Source: a virus
DNA length: 28,332 nt
Direction: 5' to 3' (one strand)
Virus record (IMG/VR): IMGVR_UViG_3300036832_000230
Coordinates: 1-28,332 of that record
The notes under the pieces are model-generated. The model had not been told where the DNA came from and ran no database searches. It saw only the letters and a list, made by a program, of their open reading frames with translations. The translations under genes were made by a program, and so were the position numbers. Shown here in pieces: positions 15,199 to 23,783 of this stretch; position 1 is the first letter of the stretch; each line of letters starts with the position of its first letter.

Positions 15199-16006
15199 CT
15201 CGACCACAACCAACTTCGCTCTCGTCAAGCCCGACGTTGGCTCCTCGCAGGACAGTTGGGGCGACAAGCTCAATTCCGACCTCGACCTCGTCGACTCGAT
15301 CATGCGCGCCTGCATGCCGGTGGGATCGAGCGTCGATTTCTGGGGAGCGACGGCGCCGTCTGGCTGGCTGTTCTGCGACGGGACCGTCTACCAGATTGCA
15401 ACCTATCCGAAGCTCGGCGCGCTCCTTGGCAATAAGTTCGGCGGCGACGGCACGACGACCTTCGCCGTTCCACCGGTGATGAAGAACGGCGCGGTCACCA
15501 TCGGCGCAAATGCGACCTACGCGCTCGGCGCGACCGGCGGCGCGGCGACGGTGACGCTCGACGCGACGATGATCCCCTCGCACGCCCACGTCGTGAACGA
15601 TCCGACGCACAACCATGTCATCAACAATCCGGCGCATGGCCACACCGTCAGCGATCCGACGCACAACCATGCTCAGTCCGCGCACGCGCACAGCGCCTCG
15701 CAGGATGCGCACAGCCACGCTCAGGGCGGCAACGTCATCACCGGAGCAGGCGGCAACATCACGGCGGGGTCTGGCTGGGCCTTCGGCGCGGCGCGCACCG
15801 ACAATCAGCAACCGAACGTCTATGTCGGGGCGGCCAACGCCAACATCAGCGCGGCTGCGACCGGCATCGCCGTCGCCAACGCCACGACCAGCATCAGCGC
15901 CAACGCCGTCGCGACCGGCATCTCGCTGCAGGCTACCGGCGGCGGCTTGGCGCACCAGAACATGCCGCCCTACGTGGCCTGCAACAAGATCATCAGGGCC
16001 GCCTGA
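15191..16006 (+). CDS. Tail fibre with collar domain and histidine (HxH) needle
   Basis: A 271-residue protein. Residues 1-38 repeat the docking module of the previous fibre ([20 protein letters not shown]). A phage tail-collar domain follows (about 43-100: [24 protein letters not shown]). Then come six HxH motifs at 131, 140, 149, 158, 165 and 174, mostly nine residues apart. In T4 gp37 the same motif, from three chains, holds a line of metal ions in a needle. The end repeats Ala, Asn, Thr and Ile, then [15 protein letters not shown] 20-base direct repeat (15598-15617 and 15652-15671) shows the needle grew by duplication. Confidence 0.8.
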   Translation: MADSTTTNFALVKPDVGSSQDSWGDKLNSDLDLVDSIMRACMPVGSSVDFWGATAPSGWLFCDGTVYQIATYPKLGALLGNKFGGDGTTTFAVPPVMKNGAVTIGANATYALGATGGAATVTLDATMIPSHAHVVNDPTHNHVINNPAHGHTVSDPTHNHAQSAHAHSASQDAHSHAQGGNVITGAGGNITAGSGWAFGAARTDNQQPNVYVGAANANISAAATGIAVANATTSISANAVATGISLQATGGGLAHQNMPPYVACNKIIRAA

Positions 16007-17586
16007 TGCCAGGGCAACTGCAGCCGCTTGAACTTCCGCCGGGCGTCGTCGCCATGCCGACGAAGCGCATGCGGTCGAGCAATTGGTCCGAGGTCAATGC
16101 GGTGCGCTGGATCGAGGGGCAGATGCAGCCGATCGGCGGCCAGGAGCTGCTTACCTACGCGACGCCGTTCGCATCGCGGGTCCGCCGCATCCATACATGG
16201 ACGGACCTGTCGGGGCAGACCTACGTGGCCTACCTCTGCGAGACGAACGTCTATGTCGACAAGCAGGGGACGCTGACCGAGATCACGCCGACGGGCGGCA
16301 TGGCGCCGCCGCCTGTTCCGGTGGGCGGCTATGGCACGGGCTTGCATGGCAAGGGGCTGTACGGCAAGGCGCCGCGCCCTGGCGCAGGCTCGGAGATTTC
16401 ACTCACCATCCTGCCGCCGGTCTACTCGATGGACAATTTCGGCCAGCTCCTGGTCGTCATGACCTCGTCCGACGGCAGGCTCTTGTGGTGGGACCCGACC
16501 GCCGCCGCCGGGACATTGCTCACCCAGATCCCGGCCTCAGGCGGCGGCGGCCTATCGGGCAAAAGCCCGCTCGGCCGAGGCTTCGTGATCACGCCCGATC
16601 GGTTCGTGCAAATCTTCGGCATGTACAACGACGGCACGACCGGCGGCCCGATCGCGCCGGGACGCCGCCTTGGTTGGTGCGACCAGGAAGACCCGACCGA
16701 CTGGAATTTTTCTTCGGTGACCAATCAAGCCGGTTTCATCGACATCGAACCGGCAAGCCCGATCGTCACCGCGCAGGCCGGGCGCGCTGGCTTCGTTCTC
16801 CTGTTCACCGGCAAGCGCGCCTATGTGAGCCGCTACCTCGGTCTGCCCTATGTCTATAACGCGGAGGTGCTGGCCGACGACGTGACGCCATGGTCCCCGC
16901 AGTCGATCGCCACGACCTCGCAGGCGATCATGTGGATGTCGCAGCAAGGCTCGTACACTTTCGACGGCACGTCGATCACGCCGGTCCCCTGTCAAATCCG
17001 CACCTGGATCACCGACGACATCGACATCATGCAGGCGCGCTTCCAGGCCTGCGCCGCGCATCTCGGCGCGTTCAATGAGTTCTGGTGGTTCTTCCCGCAG
17101 AAAGACTCGCCGTTCAACACGCGCGCCGCCGTCTTCAATTACCGTGAGGGCTGGTGGTCGCAGGCGCGGATGCCGCGCTCGGCGGCGATCACATCGAGCT
17201 ACACGCAATCGTCGATCTTCGCCGACGGCCTGCAGGCCTACCGGCATGAGAGCGGCCAGTTCTTCAACGATTGCGATCTGCCCTGGGCCGACAGCTTCTC
17301 GCTCAACCTCAGTAGCGGCGGCAATCTCACCACGCTGAAGCAGATGCTGATCGACCTCGATGGCGATCCGGCGAACCTGCAATATCAGCTCTACACCCGC
17401 ATGACCCGGCTGGGGAAAGAGGTCGAGGGGATGACCGCGCCGGTCACCATCCGGCCCGACGGCTTCCTCGACTTCCGCACGACGGCGCGCGATATGCGCC
17501 TCAGATGCAGCGTCATCGCCAACCCGGTGACGCCGTTCACGCTCGGTCAATCGATGATCGATGTGGCGCAGAGGGGGCAGAGATAG
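16006..17586 (+). CDS. P22 gp10-like tail/DNA-stabilisation protein (tail tube closure)
   Basis: A 526-residue beta-rich protein. The opening LPPGVVAMPTKRMRSSNW followed by NAVRWIEGQMQPIGGQ is typical of P22 gp10-like proteins that close the short tail after packaging. Later features are GYGTGLHGKGLYG, SYTFDG, and GAFNEFWWFFP near residue 360, consistent with a beta-propeller. It starts in a TGATG overlap with the fibre and ends in a TAGTG overlap with the HNH gene. Confidence 0.75.
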   Translation: MPGQLQPLELPPGVVAMPTKRMRSSNWSEVNAVRWIEGQMQPIGGQELLTYATPFASRVRRIHTWTDLSGQTYVAYLCETNVYVDKQGTLTEITPTGGMAPPPVPVGGYGTGLHGKGLYGKAPRPGAGSEISLTILPPVYSMDNFGQLLVVMTSSDGRLLWWDPTAAAGTLLTQIPASGGGGLSGKSPLGRGFVITPDRFVQIFGMYNDGTTGGPIAPGRRLGWCDQEDPTDWNFSSVTNQAGFIDIEPASPIVTAQAGRAGFVLLFTGKRAYVSRYLGLPYVYNAEVLADDVTPWSPQSIATTSQAIMWMSQQGSYTFDGTSITPVPCQIRTWITDDIDIMQARFQACAAHLGAFNEFWWFFPQKDSPFNTRAAVFNYREGWWSQARMPRSAAITSSYTQSSIFADGLQAYRHESGQFFNDCDLPWADSFSLNLSSGGNLTTLKQMLIDLDGDPANLQYQLYTRMTRLGKEVEGMTAPVTIRPDGFLDFRTTARDMRLRCSVIANPVTPFTLGQSMIDVAQRGQR

Positions 17587-18059
17587 TGCAATTGCGCGAT
17601 CCAGTGAGCTTCTTTGAAGCCAATTACATGCCCGAACCGAACTCAGGCTGTTGGGTATGGCTGCGCGGCCTCAACAAGGATGGCTATGGATCGATGTCCC
17701 TGAGGTCGCGCTCCCAAACGACACATCGGTTTGCTTGGCGGCTCTATCGGGGACCGATCCAGAAGGGAGTGTGCGTCTGTCATCGATGTGATGTGCGGGC
17801 GTGCGTGAACCCTGATCATTTGTTCTTAGGCACGCCCAAGGACAATGACGCCGATATGCGGGCCAAAGGCCGTGCGATTTTGCCGCGTCCTCGGCATGGC
17901 GAACTCAATGGACGAGTTAAGCTCAGGGCAAACGATGTCGCGGAAATTAGACGCCGGAAAAAGAGTGGCGAGAATTTGAGGACACTCGCCAAAGAATACG
18001 GCGTCACTCGGTTCACAATCTGCAAGATCGCTTCTGGCGCACGATGGGGGCAACGCTGA
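17586..18059 (+). CDS. HNH homing-type endonuclease
   Basis: A 157-residue protein. Residues about 20-95 are an HNH_3-type nuclease: GCWVWL, HRFAWRLYRGP, CHRCDVRACVNPDHLFLGT (the core H..C..C..NPDHL). The C-terminus (about 105-155: HGELNGRVKLRANDVAEIRR, LAKEYGVTRFTICKIASG) is a helix-turn-helix modular DNA-binding domain often linked to such nucleases. Start GTG 17586 overlaps the previous stop, and the end overlaps the next start. It is AT-richer than its neighbours and breaks the run of tail genes, so it looks like a free-standing mobile gene fitted in without loss. Confidence 0.85.
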   Translation: MQLRDPVSFFEANYMPEPNSGCWVWLRGLNKDGYGSMSLRSRSQTTHRFAWRLYRGPIQKGVCVCHRCDVRACVNPDHLFLGTPKDNDADMRAKGRAILPRPRHGELNGRVKLRANDVAEIRRRKKSGENLRTLAKEYGVTRFTICKIASGARWGQR

Positions 18060-18301
18060 TGCCGCGCCTGATGAACGCGCCGACGCTTCCGCAGACGCCC
18101 GGCGTCAGCGGCGAGCTGGCCGACTATCTGCGGCGCTTTGCGCTATGGGCGCAGAACTCGTTCAACCAGACGGTGCAAACCAATAGCGCGGTGACCGGGC
18201 TTCTCATCCAAAGCACGACGACGAACACCGTTTGGAGGATCACGATCGACGACAGCGGCGTCCTGCATCAGACCCAGATCACGCCGGGACATCCGACATG
18301 A
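18059..18301 (+). CDS. Small tail-region protein, unknown
   Basis: An 80-residue protein from ATG 18059 (TGATG overlap with the HNH gene). An N-terminal amphipathic helix (ELADYLRRFALWAQNSFNQ) is followed by beta sequence VWRITIDDSGVLHQTQITPG. This type of short protein is common in tail regions. A virion role is likely from context; the end overlaps the next gene by ATGA. Confidence 0.6.
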   Translation: MPRLMNAPTLPQTPGVSGELADYLRRFALWAQNSFNQTVQTNSAVTGLLIQSTTTNTVWRITIDDSGVLHQTQITPGHPT

Positions 18302-18651
18302 TCGGCTACGAGCAAAAGATGGAGCGCGTCCTCGATCGCATGGGCGGCCTGTATGTCCTCGACGACATCCTGACGCGCATTGCCGATGGACGCATGCAAT
18401 CTTTCGCCGTCGGCAATTCATGGGCGATCACCGAGGTCCAGCACTATCCGCGCGCCCGGCAATTGCAGGTCCTGGCGATCGTCGGCGATCTTTGCGACAC
18501 GGCGGCGCTCAACGACAAGGTCCTCGACTTTGCGCGTAAGATCGATGTCGGCCTCGTCTCGACGCATGGGCGTCGAGGATGGCTTGACCATGGCCACGCG
18601 CTCGGCTGGAAATTGAAGAGCCGGAGTTTCCTCTGGCAAAAGGAGTTGTGA
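18298..18651 (+). CDS. Small phage protein of GNAT-like pattern
   Basis: A 117-residue protein: RIADGRMQSFAVGNSWAITEV, a strand-rich middle, and THGRRGWLDHGHALGW close to the end (LWQKEL). I recall this pattern (IADGxxQ.W...TEV, GRxGW, xKxL) in small phage proteins with a proposed acyltransferase-like fold; enzyme activity is unproven. It starts in an ATGA overlap and precedes the ejection-type proteins, as a small core protein would. Confidence 0.6.
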   Translation: MIGYEQKMERVLDRMGGLYVLDDILTRIADGRMQSFAVGNSWAITEVQHYPRARQLQVLAIVGDLCDTAALNDKVLDFARKIDVGLVSTHGRRGWLDHGHALGWKLKSRSFLWQKEL

Positions 18652-18652
18652 C

Positions 18653-20089
18653 ATGGGCAGCGGCGGATCGACCGAGCAGCAGTCCAATCAGCAGCAAGTC
18701 TCCCAGGTGCAATTGCCGCCATGGGTCAATCAAGGTGCCCAGCAGAACTACGCTCTGGCTCAAAACGTAGCGTCGAGGCCTCTTACTCAATTCAGTGGTC
18801 AGCAGGTTGCGGACGTTGGGCCGCAGATGCAGCAAGCCTGGAATTTGGCTGCGACATCTGGCGCGCAGGGCGCTGACCAATTCAACGCATCGCAGGCCGC
18901 TTATCTCACCGCAGCGGGAACGCCAGCGACGCAGGTCACGCCGCAGCAACTCTCGCAGGCCAATCTGCAGCCCTATATGAACCCGTTCCAGCAGCAGGTG
19001 ATTGACTCGACCAATGCGCTGGCGCGTCAGCAGCTCGGTCAGCAGCAGTCTGGCATCCAGGGGCAAGCCTCTGCGGCGAACGCCTATGGCGGTTCTCGAC
19101 AGGGCGTGCAGCAAGGCGTGGCCCAGGCTCAGGGCGCGCTCGGCATGGCCAACACCAATGCGCAATTGCAGTCGCAAAACTTCCAGCAGGCGCAGCAGGC
19201 GGCGACCGGCGACATCACGCGCGACCTCACCGCGCAGCAAGCGAACCAGCAGGCCAATCAGGCCAACATCAATTCGCTGATCCAGGCGGGCAGCGGCTTG
19301 GGCGCGCTCGGCCAGGACGCGCAGACCAATCAACGTCAGCAGTTCTTGGAGCTGTCGACCGCTGGCGGCCAGCAGCAGCAGCAGGCGCAGAACCAAATCA
19401 ACGCGCAGATGAACGCCTTCAATCAGGCGCAGCAGTACCCAGGTCAGCAGCTCGGCGTCCTGCAGTCGGCGCTCGGCATGACGCCCTACGGCTCGACGAC
19501 GATGGGCGCGTCATCGGGGCAGCAGACGACGACGCAGAACCCGTCGCTCGCCTCCGACATCTTCGGCGGCTTGCAATCGCTCGGCGGAATGTTCGGCTCC
19601 GGCGGCCCGCTCTCCGGCGTGACGAGCGCATTGATGGGCGGCTCCGATCGGCAGCTCAAGACCGACATCACCAAAGTGGGCGTGCATAAGCCAACCGGCT
19701 TGCCGATCTATAATTACCGTTACCAAGGTGATCCAAAGAGCTATCCGAAAGTGACCGGCCCGATGGCCGAGGACGTGATGAAGGTCGCGCCGCATGCGGT
19801 GACGACGATCGGCGTGCATCAGCCGACGGGTCAGCCGATGCATGGCGTCGACATGGGCGCGCTCAACGCCGCTGGCTCAGGCGGCCCTCCCGGCGGCATG
19901 CCGAGCTTGCCCGCGCTCAGGCCGCGCGCGATGCCAGGAGCGGGCGGGGGGATGACGACGCGCGTTCCCGGCGCGCTCGCCGGGCCGCAGCCGATGGGCA
20001 TGATGGGCGCGATGGGGGCCAACATGCGCCCGCAGAAGATGCGTCCGCCCGCGCGCATGCCGAGAATGAGAGGGGCGCTCGGTGGCTGA
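18653..20089 (+). CDS. Glutamine-rich virion protein with S74-like tail domain
   Basis: A 478-residue protein. Residues 1-300 are strongly Gln/Ala/Asn-rich helix (long QQ runs, LPPWVNQGAQQNYALAQN). Residues 331-385 match the peptidase S74 / chaperone motif: SDRQLKTDI with Ser331 and Lys336 in the places of the catalytic pair, then GLPIYNYRYQGD and MAEDVMKVAPHAV. The last 90 residues are Pro/Met/Gly-rich. In phages such proteins are usually annotated as fibre-domain proteins; here the helix-rich body and its place before the lysozyme gene suggest an ejection protein. AGGAG lies upstream. Confidence 0.7.
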   Translation: MGSGGSTEQQSNQQQVSQVQLPPWVNQGAQQNYALAQNVASRPLTQFSGQQVADVGPQMQQAWNLAATSGAQGADQFNASQAAYLTAAGTPATQVTPQQLSQANLQPYMNPFQQQVIDSTNALARQQLGQQQSGIQGQASAANAYGGSRQGVQQGVAQAQGALGMANTNAQLQSQNFQQAQQAATGDITRDLTAQQANQQANQANINSLIQAGSGLGALGQDAQTNQRQQFLELSTAGGQQQQQAQNQINAQMNAFNQAQQYPGQQLGVLQSALGMTPYGSTTMGASSGQQTTTQNPSLASDIFGGLQSLGGMFGSGGPLSGVTSALMGGSDRQLKTDITKVGVHKPTGLPIYNYRYQGDPKSYPKVTGPMAEDVMKVAPHAVTTIGVHQPTGQPMHGVDMGALNAAGSGGPPGGMPSLPALRPRAMPGAGGGMTTRVPGALAGPQPMGMMGAMGANMRPQKMRPPARMPRMRGALGG

Positions 20090-21557
20090 CATCTACGGCG
20101 CCATCCCCGACGTAGACAGTCGCGGCATTGCTGGCCAGCTCGGCAAATTCAGGCAGTGGAACGCTGACCCTGTCGGCGGCGAGTCGGCGAACCTCGGCAA
20201 GATCAATCCGCAATTGGCGGCAGTGATCGCCCAGGCGCGGGCCGACAATCCAAAGCTGAACTTCGTTCTCGGCTCAGGCGCTCGCACCGCGCAGCAGCAG
20301 GACCTCGCCCACAACTGGGGTTGGTCGCCGATCGGCGCAAAGGGCGGCGGCGATGCGGCTGTTCATATGCAGGGCAACGCCGCCGATCTGTGGCCCCTGG
20401 ACGCTAACGGGCAAGTCAACTTCGATGCAGGCGCGCAGAAGGCTGTGAGCGATGCGATGAAGGCCGCCGCCGCCAAGCTCAACATCAACCTGACTGCGGG
20501 CGGCGACTGGAAGCATCCCGACGCGCCGCATTTTGAGATGACCGGCAATCCGACATGGACGCCGCCGCCGACTAGTTCGGCCGCGCCTGCGCCGGGGACG
20601 ACGATCAATTCGAACGCCGTACCGCAGCCTGCCGCCGCCGATGGCGACATGCTGACGAGGTTGAAGGCCGGGATCGCGCAGAAGGAGAGCGGCGGCAATT
20701 ACTCCGCGCTGGGGCCGGTGACGAAGAGCGGCGATCGCGCTTACGGCAAGTATCAGGTCATGGGCGCCAATGTCGGCCCCTGGACGCAGGCCGCCCTCGG
20801 CAAGTCGATGACGCCGCAGGAGTTCGCCGCCAATCCCCAGGCCCAGGAGTCCGTCGCCAACTACCAGCTCGGCAACTACCTCAAGCAATATGGTCCGCAG
20901 GGCGCAGCCGCGATGTGGTTCAGCGGCTCGCCAAACACGACATCGAGCGCCAAGGATGTCCTGGGGACCAGCGTCAGCAAGTATGTGCAGGACACGGCTG
21001 GAACGCTCGGCCGCAGTCCCACCGGGTCAACCGCCGTCGCTTCGGCCGCGCCCGGCATGACGATCAACAGTTCGCCGGTCGCGGCTGCAGCTCCGGCGGC
21101 CCCAGGCGCTCCGGCTCAAGGGCAAGGCACGCTGCCGGGCTTCACGCCCGGCTCTCCGGCCGCCAAGTCGATGGCGGACGCGACGAAGTCGTTCACCAGC
21201 GGCGGCGCTGCGCCTGAGACGAAGCCGTTCAACCTTCAGCCGATCAGCGGCGGGGCGGCTTCGGGCGGCCCGATGATGCTGGGGCCGGGCGGGCAGAACA
21301 CGATGGGCCAGCGGCTCGCCCAGGCGAGCCTCGCCCAGCAGGGCTTCCAGATGGCGCCCTCGATCGCGGGGGCGCAGTCCTTCACTCCGACGCTCGGCCC
21401 GATGGCGCAGCAGCCGATGGTGTCGCCGGGGGGCGCGACCGGCATGCCCATGATGCCCGGCACGACGCTCAACTCGCCTTCGGCATTGCAGCAAGCGATG
21501 ATGTCGGGATCGTTCGATCCCTACAACGTGTACGCTGCTCAACAAGCAGGGAGCTGA
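20082..21557 (+). CDS. Two-domain virion murein hydrolase: M15 peptidase plus transglycosylase
   Basis: A 491-residue protein. Residues about 55-155 carry an M15-type zinc peptidase: GSGARTAQQQ, then H95 and D102 in VHMQGNAADLWPL, and H150 in DAPHFEM as likely metal ligands. Residues about 185-290 form a lytic transglycosylase: E202 in GIAQKESGGNY and YGKYQVM. Thus it can attack both peptide and glycan parts of peptidoglycan. The last 190 residues are Gly/Pro/Ala/Met-rich. It lies among ejection-type genes and has no signal peptide, so a role in opening the wall during DNA entry is more likely than release. GTG 20082 has GAGAGGGG upstream and overlaps the previous gene. Confidence 0.78.
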   Translation: MADIYGAIPDVDSRGIAGQLGKFRQWNADPVGGESANLGKINPQLAAVIAQARADNPKLNFVLGSGARTAQQQDLAHNWGWSPIGAKGGGDAAVHMQGNAADLWPLDANGQVNFDAGAQKAVSDAMKAAAAKLNINLTAGGDWKHPDAPHFEMTGNPTWTPPPTSSAAPAPGTTINSNAVPQPAAADGDMLTRLKAGIAQKESGGNYSALGPVTKSGDRAYGKYQVMGANVGPWTQAALGKSMTPQEFAANPQAQESVANYQLGNYLKQYGPQGAAAMWFSGSPNTTSSAKDVLGTSVSKYVQDTAGTLGRSPTGSTAVASAAPGMTINSSPVAAAAPAAPGAPAQGQGTLPGFTPGSPAAKSMADATKSFTSGGAAPETKPFNLQPISGGAASGGPMMLGPGGQNTMGQRLAQASLAQQGFQMAPSIAGAQSFTPTLGPMAQQPMVSPGGATGMPMMPGTTLNSPSALQQAMMSGSFDPYNVYAAQQAGS

Positions 21558-21559
21558 CG

Positions 21560-22213
21560 ATGGCCAACGATCCGAACGCTCTGACGAACATGTGGATGAT
21601 GAACCCCAGCATGTTCGACCCGACGCAGCAGAGCAATCAATTCAGCCAATACAACAACGCGCCGATGCCGTGGCCGCCGACGTACAACACCGGCCCGGCC
21701 GGAGGCCCGGTCAACGCCGCCACCGGCCAACCGATCCAGAGCTTCCAGGATTGGCAGAAGGCCAACCCTGGCGGGACGACGATCAACTCGACGCCCGCTG
21801 CTCCGCAGCAGCAACCTGATATGACGGCGATGCGCAACGCCGCCCTGACCGGACAGCCTGGAGCCGCGCTTGCCTACGGAGCCAACTTCGCCCCACAGGG
21901 TTCGCCGCCGGGCATCCAGCAGATGTATGGCCAGAACTTCGCCGCGTTCACACCAAAACAGAATTGGCAGGCCCCTGCTGCTGCGCCGCAGCAGGCCCAA
22001 CCGCAGGCCTCGGCGCCGCCGAACAATTGGATGGCGGCCATCAACGCCTTGGCGAACCCAGGCAAGGTGCAGACGCAGGGCGCGACCGTGCCGATGCAGA
22101 GCGGCTCGCAACCAGCCGGAGGCGTCAATCAGGCGTGGCTGCAGGGGATCGGGAGCGGAGCTGGCATGAACCAAAATTTCATCGGCGCGCTGCGCGGCAT
22201 CCAGGGGAGGTAA
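21560..22213 (+). CDS. Low-complexity virion protein, unknown
   Basis: A 217-residue protein, rich in Gln, Asn, Pro, Ala and Met, without a clear domain. It shares the style of the C-terminus of the gene before it (TTINS appears in both), which hints that both derive from related ejection proteins. GGGAG precedes the ATG by six bases. The function is not visible in the sequence. Confidence 0.6.
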   Translation: MANDPNALTNMWMMNPSMFDPTQQSNQFSQYNNAPMPWPPTYNTGPAGGPVNAATGQPIQSFQDWQKANPGGTTINSTPAAPQQQPDMTAMRNAALTGQPGAALAYGANFAPQGSPPGIQQMYGQNFAAFTPKQNWQAPAAAPQQAQPQASAPPNNWMAAINALANPGKVQTQGATVPMQSGSQPAGGVNQAWLQGIGSGAGMNQNFIGALRGIQGR

Positions 22214-22217
22214 TCCA

Positions 22218-23780
22218 ATGCCGGGTCTTGCTGATCTGCTCTACCTCGGCCAGCCTGACCCGGCGCGGCAGGTGGCGGCCATGCTGGCCGGGCGACAGGC
22301 TCCAGGCGGCCCTCAGGGGCCTGCTGGACCGCCTCCAGGGCCTGCAGGGCCTCCTGACCCCAACGCCCCCGCTCCCGACGCCCAGCCGGTCGCTGCGGCC
22401 CCCCAGGGCGCTCCTGCGGCCCCTGCCGTCGCTCCAGGGGCGCCGCCGCCCCCAGGCACGCCTCCGGCGCCGACGGCTTACCAGTCCTCGCCCGACATGT
22501 CGGCGAGCTACAACACCCTCGCCAACCCGCCGAACCTGATGAGCCTATACGCGCAGATGTACGAGCGCGATCGGGCGTCGGACCAGATCAATCGCGGCTT
22601 CGCCCTGATCGCCGCCAACCACTCATCGCCGGAGATGGCGCGCAACATCATGCAGAGCGTCTCCGGCAATAGCGATAGCAGCTCGATGGTGGGCAACCTT
22701 ATGTCGCTCTACGGCGCCCAGCAGGGCATGGCGGCGCAGCAGGCGATGCTCGGCCAAGTCCCGGCGATCGCCGCCAAGCTCAACATGCCGGAAGCGGTCG
22801 TGCGCGCCGAGATCATGGCCGGTCGCGGTCCCGATCTCGTCAAGAGCCTGGAGCCGACGACGACCGAGCGCGACATCCAGGGCAAGCATGACATCTTCAT
22901 CAAGAGCGCCATCGCCCAAGGGCAAGACGCAAACTCGGCCGAGGCGGATTGGCAGAAGAACCATCTGCCCTTCCTGATCGACGCAGGCGGCGGCGGCGAC
23001 GCCGCGACCAGGAGCTGGCAGACTGAACGGATCATGTGGAACCGCGACCATCCCGGCGAGGCCGTGCCATGGGGGACCGACACGCCGGAGAATTTCGCCC
23101 TCTACCAGCAGGACCAGAAGAAGCGGCAGGACAACATCGACACGGCGGCGGCGTCGTTCGGGCAGTACGACAACGGGCTTTCGGACGTGCGGACCAAGGT
23201 CACCGCCATCCAGAGCAATCCCGAACTTCTCAAGAGCGTCCTGCAGAACCCGCTGCTGGTTTCCGCCGTGAAGACCGGCCGTGAGGGCGGCCTGGGGAAC
23301 ACCCTGTCGGCCGACGCTCAAAGCGCCCTGGCGCACGCTACGCCTGAGCAGAAGAAGCTCGTCAACGACATCCTCGACCTGAGCGATCCAGGCTACATCA
23401 AGAGCCTGCAAGGCCGGTCATCGAACATCACGCATGGCGACATTCCGGCGATCACCAGCGCGCTCGACGCGCTCGGCCGCCTGGGTACGCCGCCGAAGCA
23501 GTACGGCGACATGCTTTCCAGCGCGCTCGATGCGGTCGACAACGCCCGCGCCAACAACTACGGCGCTACCAACCAGCTCGATCTGATCCCCGACGATGAT
23601 CTGCGCAAACGGGTCAATAAGGCCTACCTGCCGGGCGGCGCGGGCTTTGTCGGCCAAGGCAAGCCGATGCCGCCCGATGAACTGGCGGCGGCGAAAAAAT
23701 CGATCGCCGACGGGACGCCAAAGGCGACGGTCATCGATCTCTATCAGCGCCATGGTTACAACACGAAACCGATCGGGTGA
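22218..23780 (+). CDS. Probable internal virion (ejection) protein
   Basis: A 520-residue protein. Residues 1-95 are a Pro/Ala/Gly-rich disordered region. The rest is helical: NLMSLYAQMYERDRASDQ, MQSVSGNSDSSSMVGNLM, a LQNPLLVSAVKTG region, and C-terminal DELAAAKKSIADGTPKATV. The latter sequence style (short helices ending in a Gly-Tyr tail) is usual in internal proteins. It follows the murein hydrolase in a set, like the P22 gp7/gp20/gp16 group. GGGGAGG is seven bases upstream of ATG. Confidence 0.65.
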   Translation: MPGLADLLYLGQPDPARQVAAMLAGRQAPGGPQGPAGPPPGPAGPPDPNAPAPDAQPVAAAPQGAPAAPAVAPGAPPPPGTPPAPTAYQSSPDMSASYNTLANPPNLMSLYAQMYERDRASDQINRGFALIAANHSSPEMARNIMQSVSGNSDSSSMVGNLMSLYGAQQGMAAQQAMLGQVPAIAAKLNMPEAVVRAEIMAGRGPDLVKSLEPTTTERDIQGKHDIFIKSAIAQGQDANSAEADWQKNHLPFLIDAGGGGDAATRSWQTERIMWNRDHPGEAVPWGTDTPENFALYQQDQKKRQDNIDTAAASFGQYDNGLSDVRTKVTAIQSNPELLKSVLQNPLLVSAVKTGREGGLGNTLSADAQSALAHATPEQKKLVNDILDLSDPGYIKSLQGRSSNITHGDIPAITSALDALGRLGTPPKQYGDMLSSALDAVDNARANNYGATNQLDLIPDDDLRKRVNKAYLPGGAGFVGQGKPMPPDELAAAKKSIADGTPKATVIDLYQRHGYNTKPIG

Positions 23781-23783
23781 GCG

